Shown here one piece after another: positions 44,414 through 54,121 of a stretch of DNA of 64,000 nucleotides. A program made the position numbers and the translations under genes. Position 1 is the first letter of the stretch; each line of letters begins with the position of its first letter. The stretch comes from an uncultured Tenacibaculum sp. (GTDB lineage: Bacteria > Bacteroidota > Bacteroidia > Flavobacteriales > Flavobacteriaceae): assembly GCA_947497895.1 (NCBI GenBank), contig CANMIL010000008.1:157129-221128 (forward strand), in the 5' to 3' direction. A model generated the notes under the pieces. The model did no database searches. It was not told where the DNA came from and saw only the letters and a list, made by a program, of their open reading frames with translations.

Positions 44414-44929
44414 ATGTTCAATAAAAACATTAAATTAACTCTTGCTGCCTCAACTTTTGCGTGGTCAATTTATGAATTTACGCAAGGGCATATTGGTAAC
44501 GGAATTGCTATTTTACTTTTGGTTGGTATTTTCATTTTGTTCTATTTCAAAAATGAATTTATCCTATTAGCATTTATACAATTGCGTAAACAGAATTTTG
44601 AAGGGGCTCAGAAATGGCTGTCATACATAAAAAATCCATCTTCTGCCTTAACTCAGAAACAAGAAGGTTATTATAATTACCTACAAGGTATTATGTTATC
44701 TCAAACAAATATAACTCAAGCTGAAAAATTCTTAAAAAAAGCCGTTAAGTTAGGTTTAGCAATGGATCACGATTTAGCAATGGCTAAATTACAGTTAGCT
44801 GGAATAGCTATGACCAAAAGGCGCAAAAGAGAGGCAACTGCATTAATGAGTGAAGCAAAAAAGCTTGATAAGCACGGCATGCTTAAAGAACAAATGCAGA
44901 TGATGAAACAACAAATGAAAAGGATATAA
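44414..44929 (+). CDS. DUF2892-like membrane protein with TPR-like tail
   Basis: The 171-residue product (from MFNKNIKLTL) has two membrane helices (residues about 6-22 and 30-50) resembling DUF2892 and a soluble helical tail of two or three TPR-like hairpins. It ends in a Met/Gln/Lys-rich stretch (EQMQMMKQQMKRI). Function is unknown; it is probably anchored in the inner membrane with the tail in the cytosol. It stands alone. Confidence 0.75.
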   Translation: MFNKNIKLTLAASTFAWSIYEFTQGHIGNGIAILLLVGIFILFYFKNEFILLAFIQLRKQNFEGAQKWLSYIKNPSSALTQKQEGYYNYLQGIMLSQTNITQAEKFLKKAVKLGLAMDHDLAMAKLQLAGIAMTKRRKREATALMSEAKKLDKHGMLKEQMQMMKQQMKRI

Positions 44930-44957
44930 CCTTTTTATTATTAGGAACTAGCAAAAT

Positions 44958-44965
44958 TATTTTTG
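44958..44965 (+). promoter_or_regulatory. -7 box of the polysaccharide operon
   Basis: TATTTTTG, 25 bases before the start of the dehydratase gene. Confidence 0.5.
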
Positions 44966-44990
44966 TAGATTTACGCTTACAAAAAGTCAA

Positions 44991-46895
44991 ATGGTAAAAA
45001 ACTTATTTCTTAAGCTTATAGATAAATACGCGTCTAAATGGCTTGTATTAGTTATTGACATAACTCTTGTCTGTATTTCTTTCGTTTTGGCATATGCAGT
45101 TCGTTTTAACGCAAGTTTAAACTTCGATTTAAGCAATTTGTATGTTCAAATACCTTTTATCATTGCGGTATCATTAGTAAGCTTCTTAACTGTTGGATCT
45201 TACAGAGGTATTATACGTCATACAGGAACAAGAGATGCTTTTAATGTTTTCGTTGGTGTAACCTTACTATCAATGATAATGATATTTGTTGTTCTTGTTA
45301 ATAATACATTTAAAATCTTTCCCAATTTTACCATTCCTAAATCGGTTGTAATAATTCACTATCTTATTTCGATAATAGTACTTGTTATTAGTCGATATAT
45401 TTTTAAAGCTTTTTTCGAAATTATTTCTTCGGAATTGGATGATATTACAAATGTTCTTATTTACGGAGCTGGAGATTCAGGTTTGATAACATACGGCGCT
45501 CTAAATCGCGACACAAAAAACAAATACCAAGTTATAGGGTTTGCTGATGATAATATCAAAAAGGTTGGAAAAAAGATTGACAGAATAAAAATATATGATG
45601 GTAATAAAATCAATAAAGACTTTATTTTAAAGAAGGAGATAGACGAGATAATCATTTCTATTCAAAACATAAAATCGGAGAAATTACTTGTTCTTACTGA
45701 TAAACTATTACCTCTTGATGTCAAAGTAAAAATAGTGCCTCCGCTTTCAAAATGGATCGATGGTGATTTAGAAGCCAATCAGATTAAACAAGTAAAAATT
45801 GAGGATTTACTTGACAGAAAACCTATCACTATTGACAATCCAATTGTTAAAAGAGATGTAAATAATAAAACTATTCTTGTCACAGGGGCTGCTGGTTCTA
45901 TTGGGTCTGAAATTTCAAGACAACTGAGTAACTACAACTACAAGCATCTTGTTTTAGTAGATCAAGCCGAATCTGCCTTATATGATCTCCAACAAGAATT
46001 GAACCAAAAAGGAAAAATAAATTTTACAGCTATAGTTGCTGATGTTCGTGATAAGTTAAGAATGTCGAGTATTTTTGAGGAATATAGACCTAACAAAGTA
46101 TTCCATGCTGCGGCATACAAACATGTTCCTTTAATGGAAATGAGCCCTTACGAGGCTGTAAAAATTAACATAGGAGGGACTAAAAACATTGCTGACCTTT
46201 CCATTATGTATGATATTGAAAGATTTGTAATGGTTTCAACGGATAAGGCCGTTAACCCAACCAATGTCATGGGAGCAACGAAAAGAGTCGCTGAAATGTA
46301 TATTAGTTGTTTAAGCAACAGAACTGATCATTCTACTAAATTTACAACTACAAGATTTGGAAATGTTCTTGGGTCAAATGGTTCAGTAATTCCTTTGTTT
46401 AAAAAACAAATTGAAAACGGAGGTCCGTTAACAGTAACTCATAAAAATATAACGAGGTACTTTATGACAATTCCTGAAGCTTGTCGTTTAGTTTTAGAGG
46501 CTGGAACCATGGGTAATGGAGGAGAAATATACATTTTTGACATGGGAAAGTCCGTGAAAATATATGACATAGCTAAGAGAATGATACACCTGTCAGGTTT
46601 AAAGTTCCCTGAGGATATTGATATTAAAATAACTGGATTACGACCTGGCGAAAAATTATATGAAGAACTTTTAGCTAATGGAGAAAATACAACTCCAACT
46701 TACCATGAAAAAATCATGATAGCTAAAAACCAAGAAATCGACTACGGAACTGTTTCAAAGAAAATTCAAGATTTATGTGAAGCCAACGGCAATAATGATG
46801 CACCGCTGGCTGTTAAATTGATTAAATCTATCGTCCCCGAATATATATCTAATAATTCTATTTATGAAAAATTAGATTCACCAGTAAAAAATTAA
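44991..46895 (+). CDS. CapD/PglF-type membrane UDP-GlcNAc 4,6-dehydratase
   Basis: Likely makes a UDP-4-keto-6-deoxy-hexose for a surface polysaccharide. The 634-residue protein has four N-terminal membrane helices (to about 150), a first Rossmann domain with a CoA-binding-like fold, and a short-chain dehydrogenase domain with TGAAGSIGSE at 298-307. In the catalytic segment VSTDKAVNPTNVMGATKR the usual Tyr is replaced (Met), as in the FlaA1/WbpM/PglF group. UDP-GlcNAc is the expected substrate by family. It leads the wza-wzc unit. Confidence 0.9.
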   Translation: MVKNLFLKLIDKYASKWLVLVIDITLVCISFVLAYAVRFNASLNFDLSNLYVQIPFIIAVSLVSFLTVGSYRGIIRHTGTRDAFNVFVGVTLLSMIMIFVVLVNNTFKIFPNFTIPKSVVIIHYLISIIVLVISRYIFKAFFEIISSELDDITNVLIYGAGDSGLITYGALNRDTKNKYQVIGFADDNIKKVGKKIDRIKIYDGNKINKDFILKKEIDEIIISIQNIKSEKLLVLTDKLLPLDVKVKIVPPLSKWIDGDLEANQIKQVKIEDLLDRKPITIDNPIVKRDVNNKTILVTGAAGSIGSEISRQLSNYNYKHLVLVDQAESALYDLQQELNQKGKINFTAIVADVRDKLRMSSIFEEYRPNKVFHAAAYKHVPLMEMSPYEAVKINIGGTKNIADLSIMYDIERFVMVSTDKAVNPTNVMGATKRVAEMYISCLSNRTDHSTKFTTTRFGNVLGSNGSVIPLFKKQIENGGPLTVTHKNITRYFMTIPEACRLVLEAGTMGNGGEIYIFDMGKSVKIYDIAKRMIHLSGLKFPEDIDIKITGLRPGEKLYEELLANGENTTPTYHEKIMIAKNQEIDYGTVSKKIQDLCEANGNNDAPLAVKLIKSIVPEYISNNSIYEKLDSPVKN

Positions 46896-46900
46896 ATTAG

Positions 46901-46908
46901 TACTTTCG
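46901..46908 (+). promoter_or_regulatory. Possible internal promoter before wza
   Basis: TACTTTCG is one base off TAnnTTTG and lies 16 bases before the wza start codon. This could allow wza-wzc expression apart from the dehydratase. Confidence 0.3.
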
Positions 46909-46923
46909 CAAAAAATTTCAACG

Positions 46924-47691
46924 ATGCAAAAAGTAAAAACAATTGTTCTGTTACTTACTATTACAATTTTCACTTCATGTGTTTCAAAAAAAAAGATTGT
47001 TTATTTTCAAAATGATCAAATAGATCAATCGAAGTTCTCTAATAGTTATAAAACTATTTTTAAACCTGACGACCTTCTTCAAATTACTGTTTCAGCTCTT
47101 GATATTGAAGCCGTGAAACCTTTTAACTTACCTGCTGTTTCATATGCAACAACAACTAATTCCGTAATTGGAACTCCAAGGCAACAACTATATTTAGTGG
47201 ATTATGAGGGATACATTGATTTCCCTGTCTTAGGTAGGTTAAAAATAGGAGGATTGACTAGACAAGAGGCTATAGATTTACTAATTAAAAAACTGGACCC
47301 AGACTACATTAAAAACCCTACAATAATTATAAGAATTTCCAATTTCTCTGTCACCGTTCTAGGAGATGTAAAAGCCCCTGGAACCTATACCATACCGAAT
47401 GAAAGAATCACAATCCTTCAAGCAGTGGGACTAGCAGGTGACCTTAACATATCTGGAGTTAGGAATATTCAGGTTAAAAGAGAAGAAAATGGAAAGATAA
47501 GAACTTATGATATAGATTTGAAATCAAATAATTTGTTTACATCTCCTGTATACTATTTACAACAAAACGACATTGTTTATGTAGAACCTAATTATGCCAG
47601 ATCGCAATCAGCTTCTGCCAATCAAAATACGGGACTTTTTATCTCCATTGCTGGACTTCTTATTTCTATAATAACTTTAATAGCTAGATAA
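46924..47691 (+). CDS. wza: Wza-like polysaccharide export lipoprotein
   Basis: The 255-residue protein has a lipoprotein signal (TSC, Cys19), a polysaccharide-export (PES) domain (about 45-135), an SLBB domain (about 140-215, GDVKAPGTYTIPNERITI) and a final membrane helix (about 232-253). It forms the outer-membrane exit pore for EPS or capsule with the following Wzc, which starts 5 bases after its stop codon. Confidence 0.93.
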   Translation: MQKVKTIVLLLTITIFTSCVSKKKIVYFQNDQIDQSKFSNSYKTIFKPDDLLQITVSALDIEAVKPFNLPAVSYATTTNSVIGTPRQQLYLVDYEGYIDFPVLGRLKIGGLTRQEAIDLLIKKLDPDYIKNPTIIIRISNFSVTVLGDVKAPGTYTIPNERITILQAVGLAGDLNISGVRNIQVKREENGKIRTYDIDLKSNNLFTSPVYYLQQNDIVYVEPNYARSQSASANQNTGLFISIAGLLISIITLIAR

Positions 47692-47696
47692 TTGTA

Positions 47697-50069
47697 ATGA
47701 AAGAAGATCAATATACCAATCAAATTCAAGATAACGATACAATAAATATCAGAGCTGAGCTTGAAAAATATTTAATTCATTGGAAATGGTTTGTCCTTGG
47801 AATGATTTTGGCGATATTTGGGGCTTATCTTTATTTAAGGTATTCTACTCCTAAATACAGTGCTTCTACAACTATTTTAATTAAAAACGACAAAAAAGGA
47901 GGTATTTCTGAAGAATTAGCGGCTTTTGAAGATCTGGGAATAGTTGGAGGTTCAAGTAATAATATTGATAATGAGATTGAGATTCTTAAATCCAGAAGAC
48001 TAATATCTGGCGTAATTCGTAAACTAAATCTAGACATATCATATTTCACGCAAGGGAGAATAAAGGAAAGTGAAATCTATCGTGACCTTCCTATCTTAAT
48101 TAGCTTTGACAACCCAAGAGAAGATATAGATACCATTATTACCATAAAGCTAGATTCTAAACATACTTTTTCTATTTTTGATCAAGATGATACTAAAATT
48201 GCCTCAAATTTAACTTACGGCACCTCTATCCAGAACTCCAAACTACATAATTTTAAAATTGAAAAAACTAATTTTTATCGAAAAGAACATATTGGTAATT
48301 CATTAAAAATAATTATCTCCCCAATAGACTATATAACTGACTATTACATCGAGAACATTACGGTATCTCCTATAAATAAAAAATCTAGTGTCCTAAGACT
48401 TTCTTTACAATCTCCGGTTAAAGAAAAAGCTGAGAACATTCTAGATGAACTTGTGGAACAATACAACAACGATGCTATTAACGATAAACAAGAAGTTTCA
48501 GAAAAAACTAGTGCTTTTATTTCTGATCGTATAAAGGATATTGGGAATCAATTGGCCTCTTTAGACGATGATGTGAAAAAATTCAAGAGTAAGAATAAAA
48601 TCACTGATATCGAATCGGAAGCCCAATTAATTTTACAAACCAGTACTATTAATCGTGAAAAACTTATTCAAGCACAAACTGAGTTAAATTTAGTAAAAGC
48701 TCTTAGTGATGAAATAAATTCAGAAGATGAGTTATTACCTGCCAATTTAGGCTTGCAAGACCAAAACATTTCAAAAGCTATTGGTGAATATAATGAGCTT
48801 ATATCTCAGAAAAAAAAATTAAGCCAAAGTGCTGGGAAAAAGAATACCGTTTTAATTCAAATTCTAAACGACATTAATAATTTGAAGAATTCTCTAGAAA
48901 GAAGCTTGTCTAATAGAGAACGACTTTTAGAAATAAATCTCAACAATATTAGAAATGAATCAGGGCGTAATAATTCCAAAATATCTACTATTCCGTCAAA
49001 GGAAAGAGAGTTTTTAGATATTGCCCGTCAACAGGAAATTATTGCTGGATTGTATTCTTACTTATTGAAAAAGAGAGATGAAACCGCCATTTCACTAACC
49101 GCCACAGCTGTTCCTAATGCTAAAATAATAGATAAAGCTTACGGTTCTAATATTCCCGTTAGTCCTAAGAAGAAAATAATTTTTCTTGCGGCATTAATGT
49201 TGGGAATCATTCTTCCATTTATCATAATTTATTTAAGAGATTTACTAGACACAAAAGTTCATACGAAAAAAGATATTCAAGAGTTAACTTCGATTCCTTT
49301 TGTAGGTGATATCCCTCACTCTGAGGTAAAGGAAAAAATTGTAATCAATGCTAGCGCACGATCTAGTACTGCTGAAGCATTTAGACTAATAAGAACCAAT
49401 TTAGACTTTATGCTACCTCAAAAGAATGATGGTAATGGTAACGTTATCTTTGTTACCTCAACTACAAGTGGAGAAGGAAAGTCTTTTAGCTCTATTAATT
49501 TAGCAGCTTCATTATCATTGTCTGGTAAAAGTGTTGTTCTTGTTGGATTAGATTTAAGGGCTCCAAAAATAACCGAATACTTGGAGATCCCTGACAGAAA
49601 AGGGGTTACTAATTTCATCACAAATGATAGTATTACTTTAGACTCTCTAAAGTTCTCAATACCTGAGATACCTAAATTAGACATTATTGCTTCGGGTGCG
49701 ATTCCTCCGAATCCTGCTGAGTTATTAATGACCTCAAAAATTGACCAGTTATTTGAAGAATTAAGCAATGATTATGATTATGTGATTATTGATACTGCTC
49801 CAGTAAATCTTGTAACGGATACACTTTTAATCTCTAAAAAAGCTGATTTAGTTCTTTATGTAACCAGAGCGAACTATTTAGACAAGCGAATGTTAGTTGT
49901 ACCTGAAACATTATATAGAGATAAAAAACTACCTAATCTTGCCATAATACTTAACGATACTGATCTTAAACGCGGATATGGATATGGTTACGGATACGGT
50001 TATGGATATGGTTACGGTGTAGCAGATGATATCGATAAACCATGGTATAAAAAAATCTTTAGCAAATAA
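47697..50069 (+). CDS. wzc: Wzc-type tyrosine autokinase
   Basis: A polysaccharide co-polymerase and BY-kinase. The 790-residue protein has a Wzz domain with the first membrane helix (about 30-50), a long periplasmic coiled-coil/GNVR part, the second helix near residue 500, and the kinase with Walker A TSGEGKS (Lys595), Walker A' VVLVGLDLRAP and Walker B YDYVIIDTAP. The C-terminus has seven Tyr-Gly units in a row, the autophosphorylation cluster. A CpsB-type phosphatase gene faces it across a terminator. Confidence 0.95.
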   Translation: MKEDQYTNQIQDNDTINIRAELEKYLIHWKWFVLGMILAIFGAYLYLRYSTPKYSASTTILIKNDKKGGISEELAAFEDLGIVGGSSNNIDNEIEILKSRRLISGVIRKLNLDISYFTQGRIKESEIYRDLPILISFDNPREDIDTIITIKLDSKHTFSIFDQDDTKIASNLTYGTSIQNSKLHNFKIEKTNFYRKEHIGNSLKIIISPIDYITDYYIENITVSPINKKSSVLRLSLQSPVKEKAENILDELVEQYNNDAINDKQEVSEKTSAFISDRIKDIGNQLASLDDDVKKFKSKNKITDIESEAQLILQTSTINREKLIQAQTELNLVKALSDEINSEDELLPANLGLQDQNISKAIGEYNELISQKKKLSQSAGKKNTVLIQILNDINNLKNSLERSLSNRERLLEINLNNIRNESGRNNSKISTIPSKEREFLDIARQQEIIAGLYSYLLKKRDETAISLTATAVPNAKIIDKAYGSNIPVSPKKKIIFLAALMLGIILPFIIIYLRDLLDTKVHTKKDIQELTSIPFVGDIPHSEVKEKIVINASARSSTAEAFRLIRTNLDFMLPQKNDGNGNVIFVTSTTSGEGKSFSSINLAASLSLSGKSVVLVGLDLRAPKITEYLEIPDRKGVTNFITNDSITLDSLKFSIPEIPKLDIIASGAIPPNPAELLMTSKIDQLFEELSNDYDYVIIDTAPVNLVTDTLLISKKADLVLYVTRANYLDKRMLVVPETLYRDKKLPNLAIILNDTDLKRGYGYGYGYGYGYGYGVADDIDKPWYKKIFSK
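49977..50018 (+). repeat. Seven Tyr-Gly codon pairs in the wzc tail
   Basis: Seven 6-base units of the form TAY GGN encode YG each. The units differ at third positions, so they are not an exact microsatellite. Each Tyr is a possible phosphorylation site. Confidence 0.9.
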
Positions 50070-50090
50070 ACATAAGATTTAACTATAATA

Positions 50091-50120
50091 AAAAAGAGCA
50101 ACTTTAAAGTTGCTCTTTTT
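50091..50120. terminator. Bidirectional terminator between wzc and the phosphatase gene
   Basis: A 12-bp stem (50091-50102 with 50109-50120) with A and T flanks on both sides, shared by the two convergent genes. Confidence 0.92.
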
Positions 50121-50857
50121 TATTTAAACATGTAATTCTTTTTTATAAGACCTTCTATTTTCTTTATAGTCTTCTTTTCTCCTATCTTACTAAGTAGTCT
50201 CAAATGATTCATATGATGCGTATCGCTTCCAACAAAATCATACAAACCTTCTTCTAATAGTTTATTTGTTATTTTTTGAACACCTTTACCGTATTGTTCA
50301 GTTAAAGACAACAAATTAAGCTGAAATACACAGCCTGCCTTCTTTAACTTATAATACATTTGAAAGTCCTTATGATAAAAATTGTAACGTTCAGGATGTG
50401 CTAAAACCGGCTTATACCCCTTTAATTGTATCTCAAACAAAATGTCAAATAAATTAAAAGGTGCATTAAAGTATGACATTTCAACAAGGATATAATTATC
50501 TTTTAGAACAAGTATGTCATCATTAGCTAACCTTTCAACAAATTGTTCATCCATCATATATTCTGCAGCTGCTCGAAATTCGATGTTCGTATACCCTCTT
50601 TTTATAAGTTCATCTCTGACTTCTTGCGCCTTCTCCAGTATCAATTCACTTGAATTCGGATATACATCTCCTAAAACATGAGGTGTTGTAACAAAATTGT
50701 TGATACCATAAGAACTCATCTTATCAATCAATTGAATAGAATTCTCAATATCCTTTGCTCCGTCATCTATCCCCGGAAGTAAATGAGAATGTATATCTAT
50801 AAATTCATTTGTAAAAACCTCATTTAACGGAATTTCTTTTTTCTTAAGGAAAAACAT
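50120..50857 (-). CDS. CpsB/YwqE-type PHP tyrosine-protein phosphatase
   Basis: Removes phosphate from the tyrosine tail of Wzc-type kinases. The 245-residue protein is of the PHP fold, with metal ligands DIHSH (21-25), GIDDGAKD, TPH, HPERYNFY and SDTHH. The 5' end of the gene is close to murF (22 bases), so murF and the phosphatase gene are co-transcribed on the minus strand. Confidence 0.93.
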   Translation of the reverse strand: MFFLKKKEIPLNEVFTNEFIDIHSHLLPGIDDGAKDIENSIQLIDKMSSYGINNFVTTPHVLGDVYPNSSELILEKAQEVRDELIKRGYTNIEFRAAAEYMMDEQFVERLANDDILVLKDNYILVEMSYFNAPFNLFDILFEIQLKGYKPVLAHPERYNFYHKDFQMYYKLKKAGCVFQLNLLSLTEQYGKGVQKITNKLLEEGLYDFVGSDTHHMNHLRLLSKIGEKKTIKKIEGLIKKNYMFK

Positions 50858-50879
50858 ATCTTTTATCTTAAAACTTGAT

Positions 50880-52133
50880 TTAAATAATATCTAAAACTCT
50901 CTCTAAAGCCATACCTCTAGATCCCTTTATCAAAATACTACCATTGTTGATTGATTTTTCTATCATAAATGTTTTTAAGTCATCAAACTCTTTAAATTTT
51001 TTAAAACTTGTATTTGTTTTAAAAAATTCTTTTCCAACCAAATAACAATTGTTAAAATTATACTTTTCTAACAACGTTATAATCTCTTGATGCTCCTTCT
51101 CACTTTTATTTCCTAGCTCAAACATATCACCTAGTACAACCGTTTTATAATCTCCTTCCATTTCATTGAAACTTTCAAGACTACATTTCATACTTGTGGG
51201 ATTTGCATTGTAGGCATCTAAAACTATCTGAACACTACCTTTATTAATTATCTGTGATCGATTATTTTTCGGGATATATTCTTCAATGGCCTCTTTTATT
51301 TGCCGCATATTCACATCAAATGTTATACCAATTGTTATTGCCACACAAATATTATTATAGTTATAATTACCTATAAGATTACTTTTTATATCTAGATCCT
51401 GATAAGTTAATTGAACAAAGGGATTTGCTTCATTAAACTTAATAGACTTATTAAATAATACCCTATTAATATCAGATGTTTTTTCCATTTGAATAGGATC
51501 TTTTGGATTGACAATTGCAGTCTTGGAATTATTTCTAAGATGATCATATAATTCAGATTTCCCCTTTATAATTCCTTCTACTGACCCAAATCCTTCTAAA
51601 TGAGCTTTACCAAAATTCGTTATTAAACCATAATCTGGATTCGCTATATTTGATAAAAGAGCTATTTCTTTCTGATGATTTGCTCCCATTTCAACCACTC
51701 CTATTTCGGTATCTGGAGTCATTGATAATAATGTCAGAGGCACACCGATATGGTTATTCAAATTACCTTTAGTAGCTGTTACCTTGTACTTTTTACTAAG
51801 AACAACATTAATTAACTCTTTTGTTGTTGTTTTCCCATTACTACCAGTTAAAGCAATAATTGGAATGTTTAATATATTTCTATGATATGTTGCTAGTTTC
51901 TGGAGAGTTCTCAAAACATCTTGAACCAGAATTGTTTTATCATTGACTAAGTATTCTTCTTCATCTATAACTGCATAGCTAGCACCTTTTTTTAATGCCT
52001 CGTGAGCAAACTTATTACCATTGAAATTCTCTCCCTTTAGAGCAAAAAAAACAGAACCTACCCTTATAGTTCTAGTATCTGTATCTACTAGATAAGATTC
52101 TGTATACAACTTATAAATATCTTTCACATTCAT
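50880..52133 (-). CDS. murF: UDP-MurNAc-tripeptide:D-Ala-D-Ala ligase MurF
   Basis: Adds D-Ala-D-Ala to the peptidoglycan precursor in the cytosol. The 417-residue protein has the ATP loop GSNGKTT (97-103), VEMGANHQKEI, the NAYNANPTSM block and the C-terminal KGSRGMALE. It is transcribed in the same direction as gldJ, but a palindromic terminator lies between. Confidence 0.95.
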   Translation of the reverse strand: MNVKDIYKLYTESYLVDTDTRTIRVGSVFFALKGENFNGNKFAHEALKKGASYAVIDEEEYLVNDKTILVQDVLRTLQKLATYHRNILNIPIIALTGSNGKTTTKELINVVLSKKYKVTATKGNLNNHIGVPLTLLSMTPDTEIGVVEMGANHQKEIALLSNIANPDYGLITNFGKAHLEGFGSVEGIIKGKSELYDHLRNNSKTAIVNPKDPIQMEKTSDINRVLFNKSIKFNEANPFVQLTYQDLDIKSNLIGNYNYNNICVAITIGITFDVNMRQIKEAIEEYIPKNNRSQIINKGSVQIVLDAYNANPTSMKCSLESFNEMEGDYKTVVLGDMFELGNKSEKEHQEIITLLEKYNFNNCYLVGKEFFKTNTSFKKFKEFDDLKTFMIEKSINNGSILIKGSRGMALERVLDII

Positions 52134-52140
52134 GTTGTAA

Positions 52141-52180
52141 AAATAATAAACCTCATTGAGATCAATGAGGTTTATTATTT
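52141..52180 (-). terminator. Perfect 40-bp palindrome between gldJ and murF
   Basis: 19-base arms (52141-52159 and 52162-52180) around two bases; the outer part is AT-rich and gives T-runs on both strands. It ends gldJ (minus strand) and covers the space just ahead of murF, where TATTTTTA (a near -7 box) falls in the arm. Confidence 0.85.
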
Positions 52181-52202
52181 TTAAGTTATAAAAGTATATT
52201 AT

Positions 52203-53918
52203 TTACTTATTCTTGCTAGAATATCTTGGTGTTGCAGTTTTCCTTTGATTCATCATCATAGGCCCCATTTTATCCGTAGCACATCTAAATCCGATATAAT
52301 TTGTTGCCATATATTCTGGGAAATATCTACGTTGTGCTGGATCTAACCAATATTCTCTATCAGCCCAAGAACCTCCTTTAAAAACACGTGATTTATCACT
52401 AATTAAAGTTGTTCTTGACTTAGCATCATACTTATAGTTATTGATAACTCTACCTAAAGAATCCTTTTCAGCTTCAGGTTTTTGCGGAGAATTATACATT
52501 CTTGGCTTTCCAGTTAACTCATCTTTATCCAACTCAAAGAATTTCGAAGATGCTTGATCTCCATCTCCTAAGCTCGAATTATCGGCTAAGTTATAGTTTC
52601 TTCTCATGTACGTATCTTCCTTTGTAATTGGAATATATTTTACAGAACCTGGAATTTCTTTTGGTACAATTCTACCATTTTCTAAAGTATCATATTCTAT
52701 CTCACCAAGTTCATCTCCAACAATAACTACTTTACCATCTTCATTTATTAACTTCTTAGCAAAAATATTTCCTCTAAAATAGTTGAAGTCGTTAGCTTCA
52801 GAATCAATGATTGGTCTATATACATCAGATACCCATTCTGCAACGTTTCCAGACATATCAAACAAACCAAAAGCATTTGGTGGATAGCTACGCACAGCAT
52901 TTGGAATATCCGATCCATCACTACTCCATCCAGCAATACCAGAATAATTACCTTTTCCTTGCTTGAAGTTCGCTAACTGATCTCCTCTTCTTCTTTTATC
53001 TCTATCACGTGTATATTTTCCATGCCAAGCATATTTCTTTCTTCCACGTATATTGTTGTATTCTCTATTCTCGAAGATAGCCTTTGCAGCATATTCCCAT
53101 TCAACTTCTGTTGGTAATCTGAACTTTTGAGATAAGATACCATCTGTTGATGTAACATGTCTTCCAGAGAAAGCTCCCTTTTCTAATTTAGGTTCTCCTT
53201 TCTTCCTTGGAACAGGTAATCCTTTTTTGTAAATTGTAGAATCTCCATCAAATAATGCATATGGATTTGTTAAATATGCATCAGTATCAAAGTTATTCTT
53301 TCCTTTAAATGCTAAAGAATCTTCCTTAAAAATATTTGAGATAATTCCTTTATCCATTAATATTTTTAAATTCACCGCATTAGTACGCCATTTACAATAC
53401 TTATTTGCTTGAATCCAACTTACACCAACAACCGGATACTCTGCGTATGATGGGTGACGTAAATAACTTTCAGATAATAAATTTGTGTTACCTAAACCTT
53501 TTCTCCAAACTAAAGTATCGGGTAAAATTGCTTCGTAAATATGCTTAAACTGAGGTTCTTCAGGAGGGAAGATATCCTTGGTATACTGCATAAATAAACT
53601 ATACTCTGAATTGGTAACTTCCGTTTCATCCATATAAAAAGAACGTACATGCATTTGTCTTGGAGTAGTATTCCAATCAAACATCACATCATCTTGAACC
53701 AATCCCATTGTAAAGGTTCCTCCTTCAATATGTACCATTCCTGGAGGTACATTATTTCCTTCCTTGTACTTCCCTTTTAAGTAACCTCCATAACTTGGGT
53801 CATTAAAGTTCCATCCAGTGAGGGAAGATTGTCCTGAACCACTTCTTTTACTACTACAAGAAGCAATTAGCAATCCTGAGATGGCTAATAAACTAAATAA
53901 TCTTAACGTACTTTTCAT
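52203..53918 (-). CDS. gldJ: Gliding-motility lipoprotein GldJ
   Basis: An essential outer-membrane-linked lipoprotein of the gliding motor and type IX secretion complex. The 571-residue protein has a lipobox (IASC, Cys21) and a formylglycine-generating (SUMF1) fold: GGTFTMG, MDETEVTNSEY, RLPTEVEWEYAA, GLFDMSGNVAEW, and GGSWADREYW with IGFRCA near the end. The SUMF1 cysteines needed for sulfatase activation are not evident, in keeping with a structural role. It is divergent from porU, as in other Flavobacteriaceae. Confidence 0.95.
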   Translation of the reverse strand: MKSTLRLFSLLAISGLLIASCSSKRSGSGQSSLTGWNFNDPSYGGYLKGKYKEGNNVPPGMVHIEGGTFTMGLVQDDVMFDWNTTPRQMHVRSFYMDETEVTNSEYSLFMQYTKDIFPPEEPQFKHIYEAILPDTLVWRKGLGNTNLLSESYLRHPSYAEYPVVGVSWIQANKYCKWRTNAVNLKILMDKGIISNIFKEDSLAFKGKNNFDTDAYLTNPYALFDGDSTIYKKGLPVPRKKGEPKLEKGAFSGRHVTSTDGILSQKFRLPTEVEWEYAAKAIFENREYNNIRGRKKYAWHGKYTRDRDKRRRGDQLANFKQGKGNYSGIAGWSSDGSDIPNAVRSYPPNAFGLFDMSGNVAEWVSDVYRPIIDSEANDFNYFRGNIFAKKLINEDGKVVIVGDELGEIEYDTLENGRIVPKEIPGSVKYIPITKEDTYMRRNYNLADNSSLGDGDQASSKFFELDKDELTGKPRMYNSPQKPEAEKDSLGRVINNYKYDAKSRTTLISDKSRVFKGGSWADREYWLDPAQRRYFPEYMATNYIGFRCATDKMGPMMMNQRKTATPRYSSKNK

Positions 53919-54121
53919 GTATTTTTAACTATTTTAAGGGTGCTGCAATTTACAATATTTATCACTTCTAACAACTATATTCACTTTTATTTTAAAACAC
54001 AAACTAAATTAAAAACAACGTCGTTCGTTTAGTCTCAAACGATTCTTTTTAAACTTTATTATCATGAATTAAACAAAAGATCAAAATAACTTATTAAGAA
54101 TTTCGTTATTTTGTAGCAAAT

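Noticed and set aside
49977..50018. Phase-variable microsatellite causing frameshifts in wzc
   Set aside because: Units are 6 bases, so gain or loss keeps the frame, and they are imperfect at third positions.
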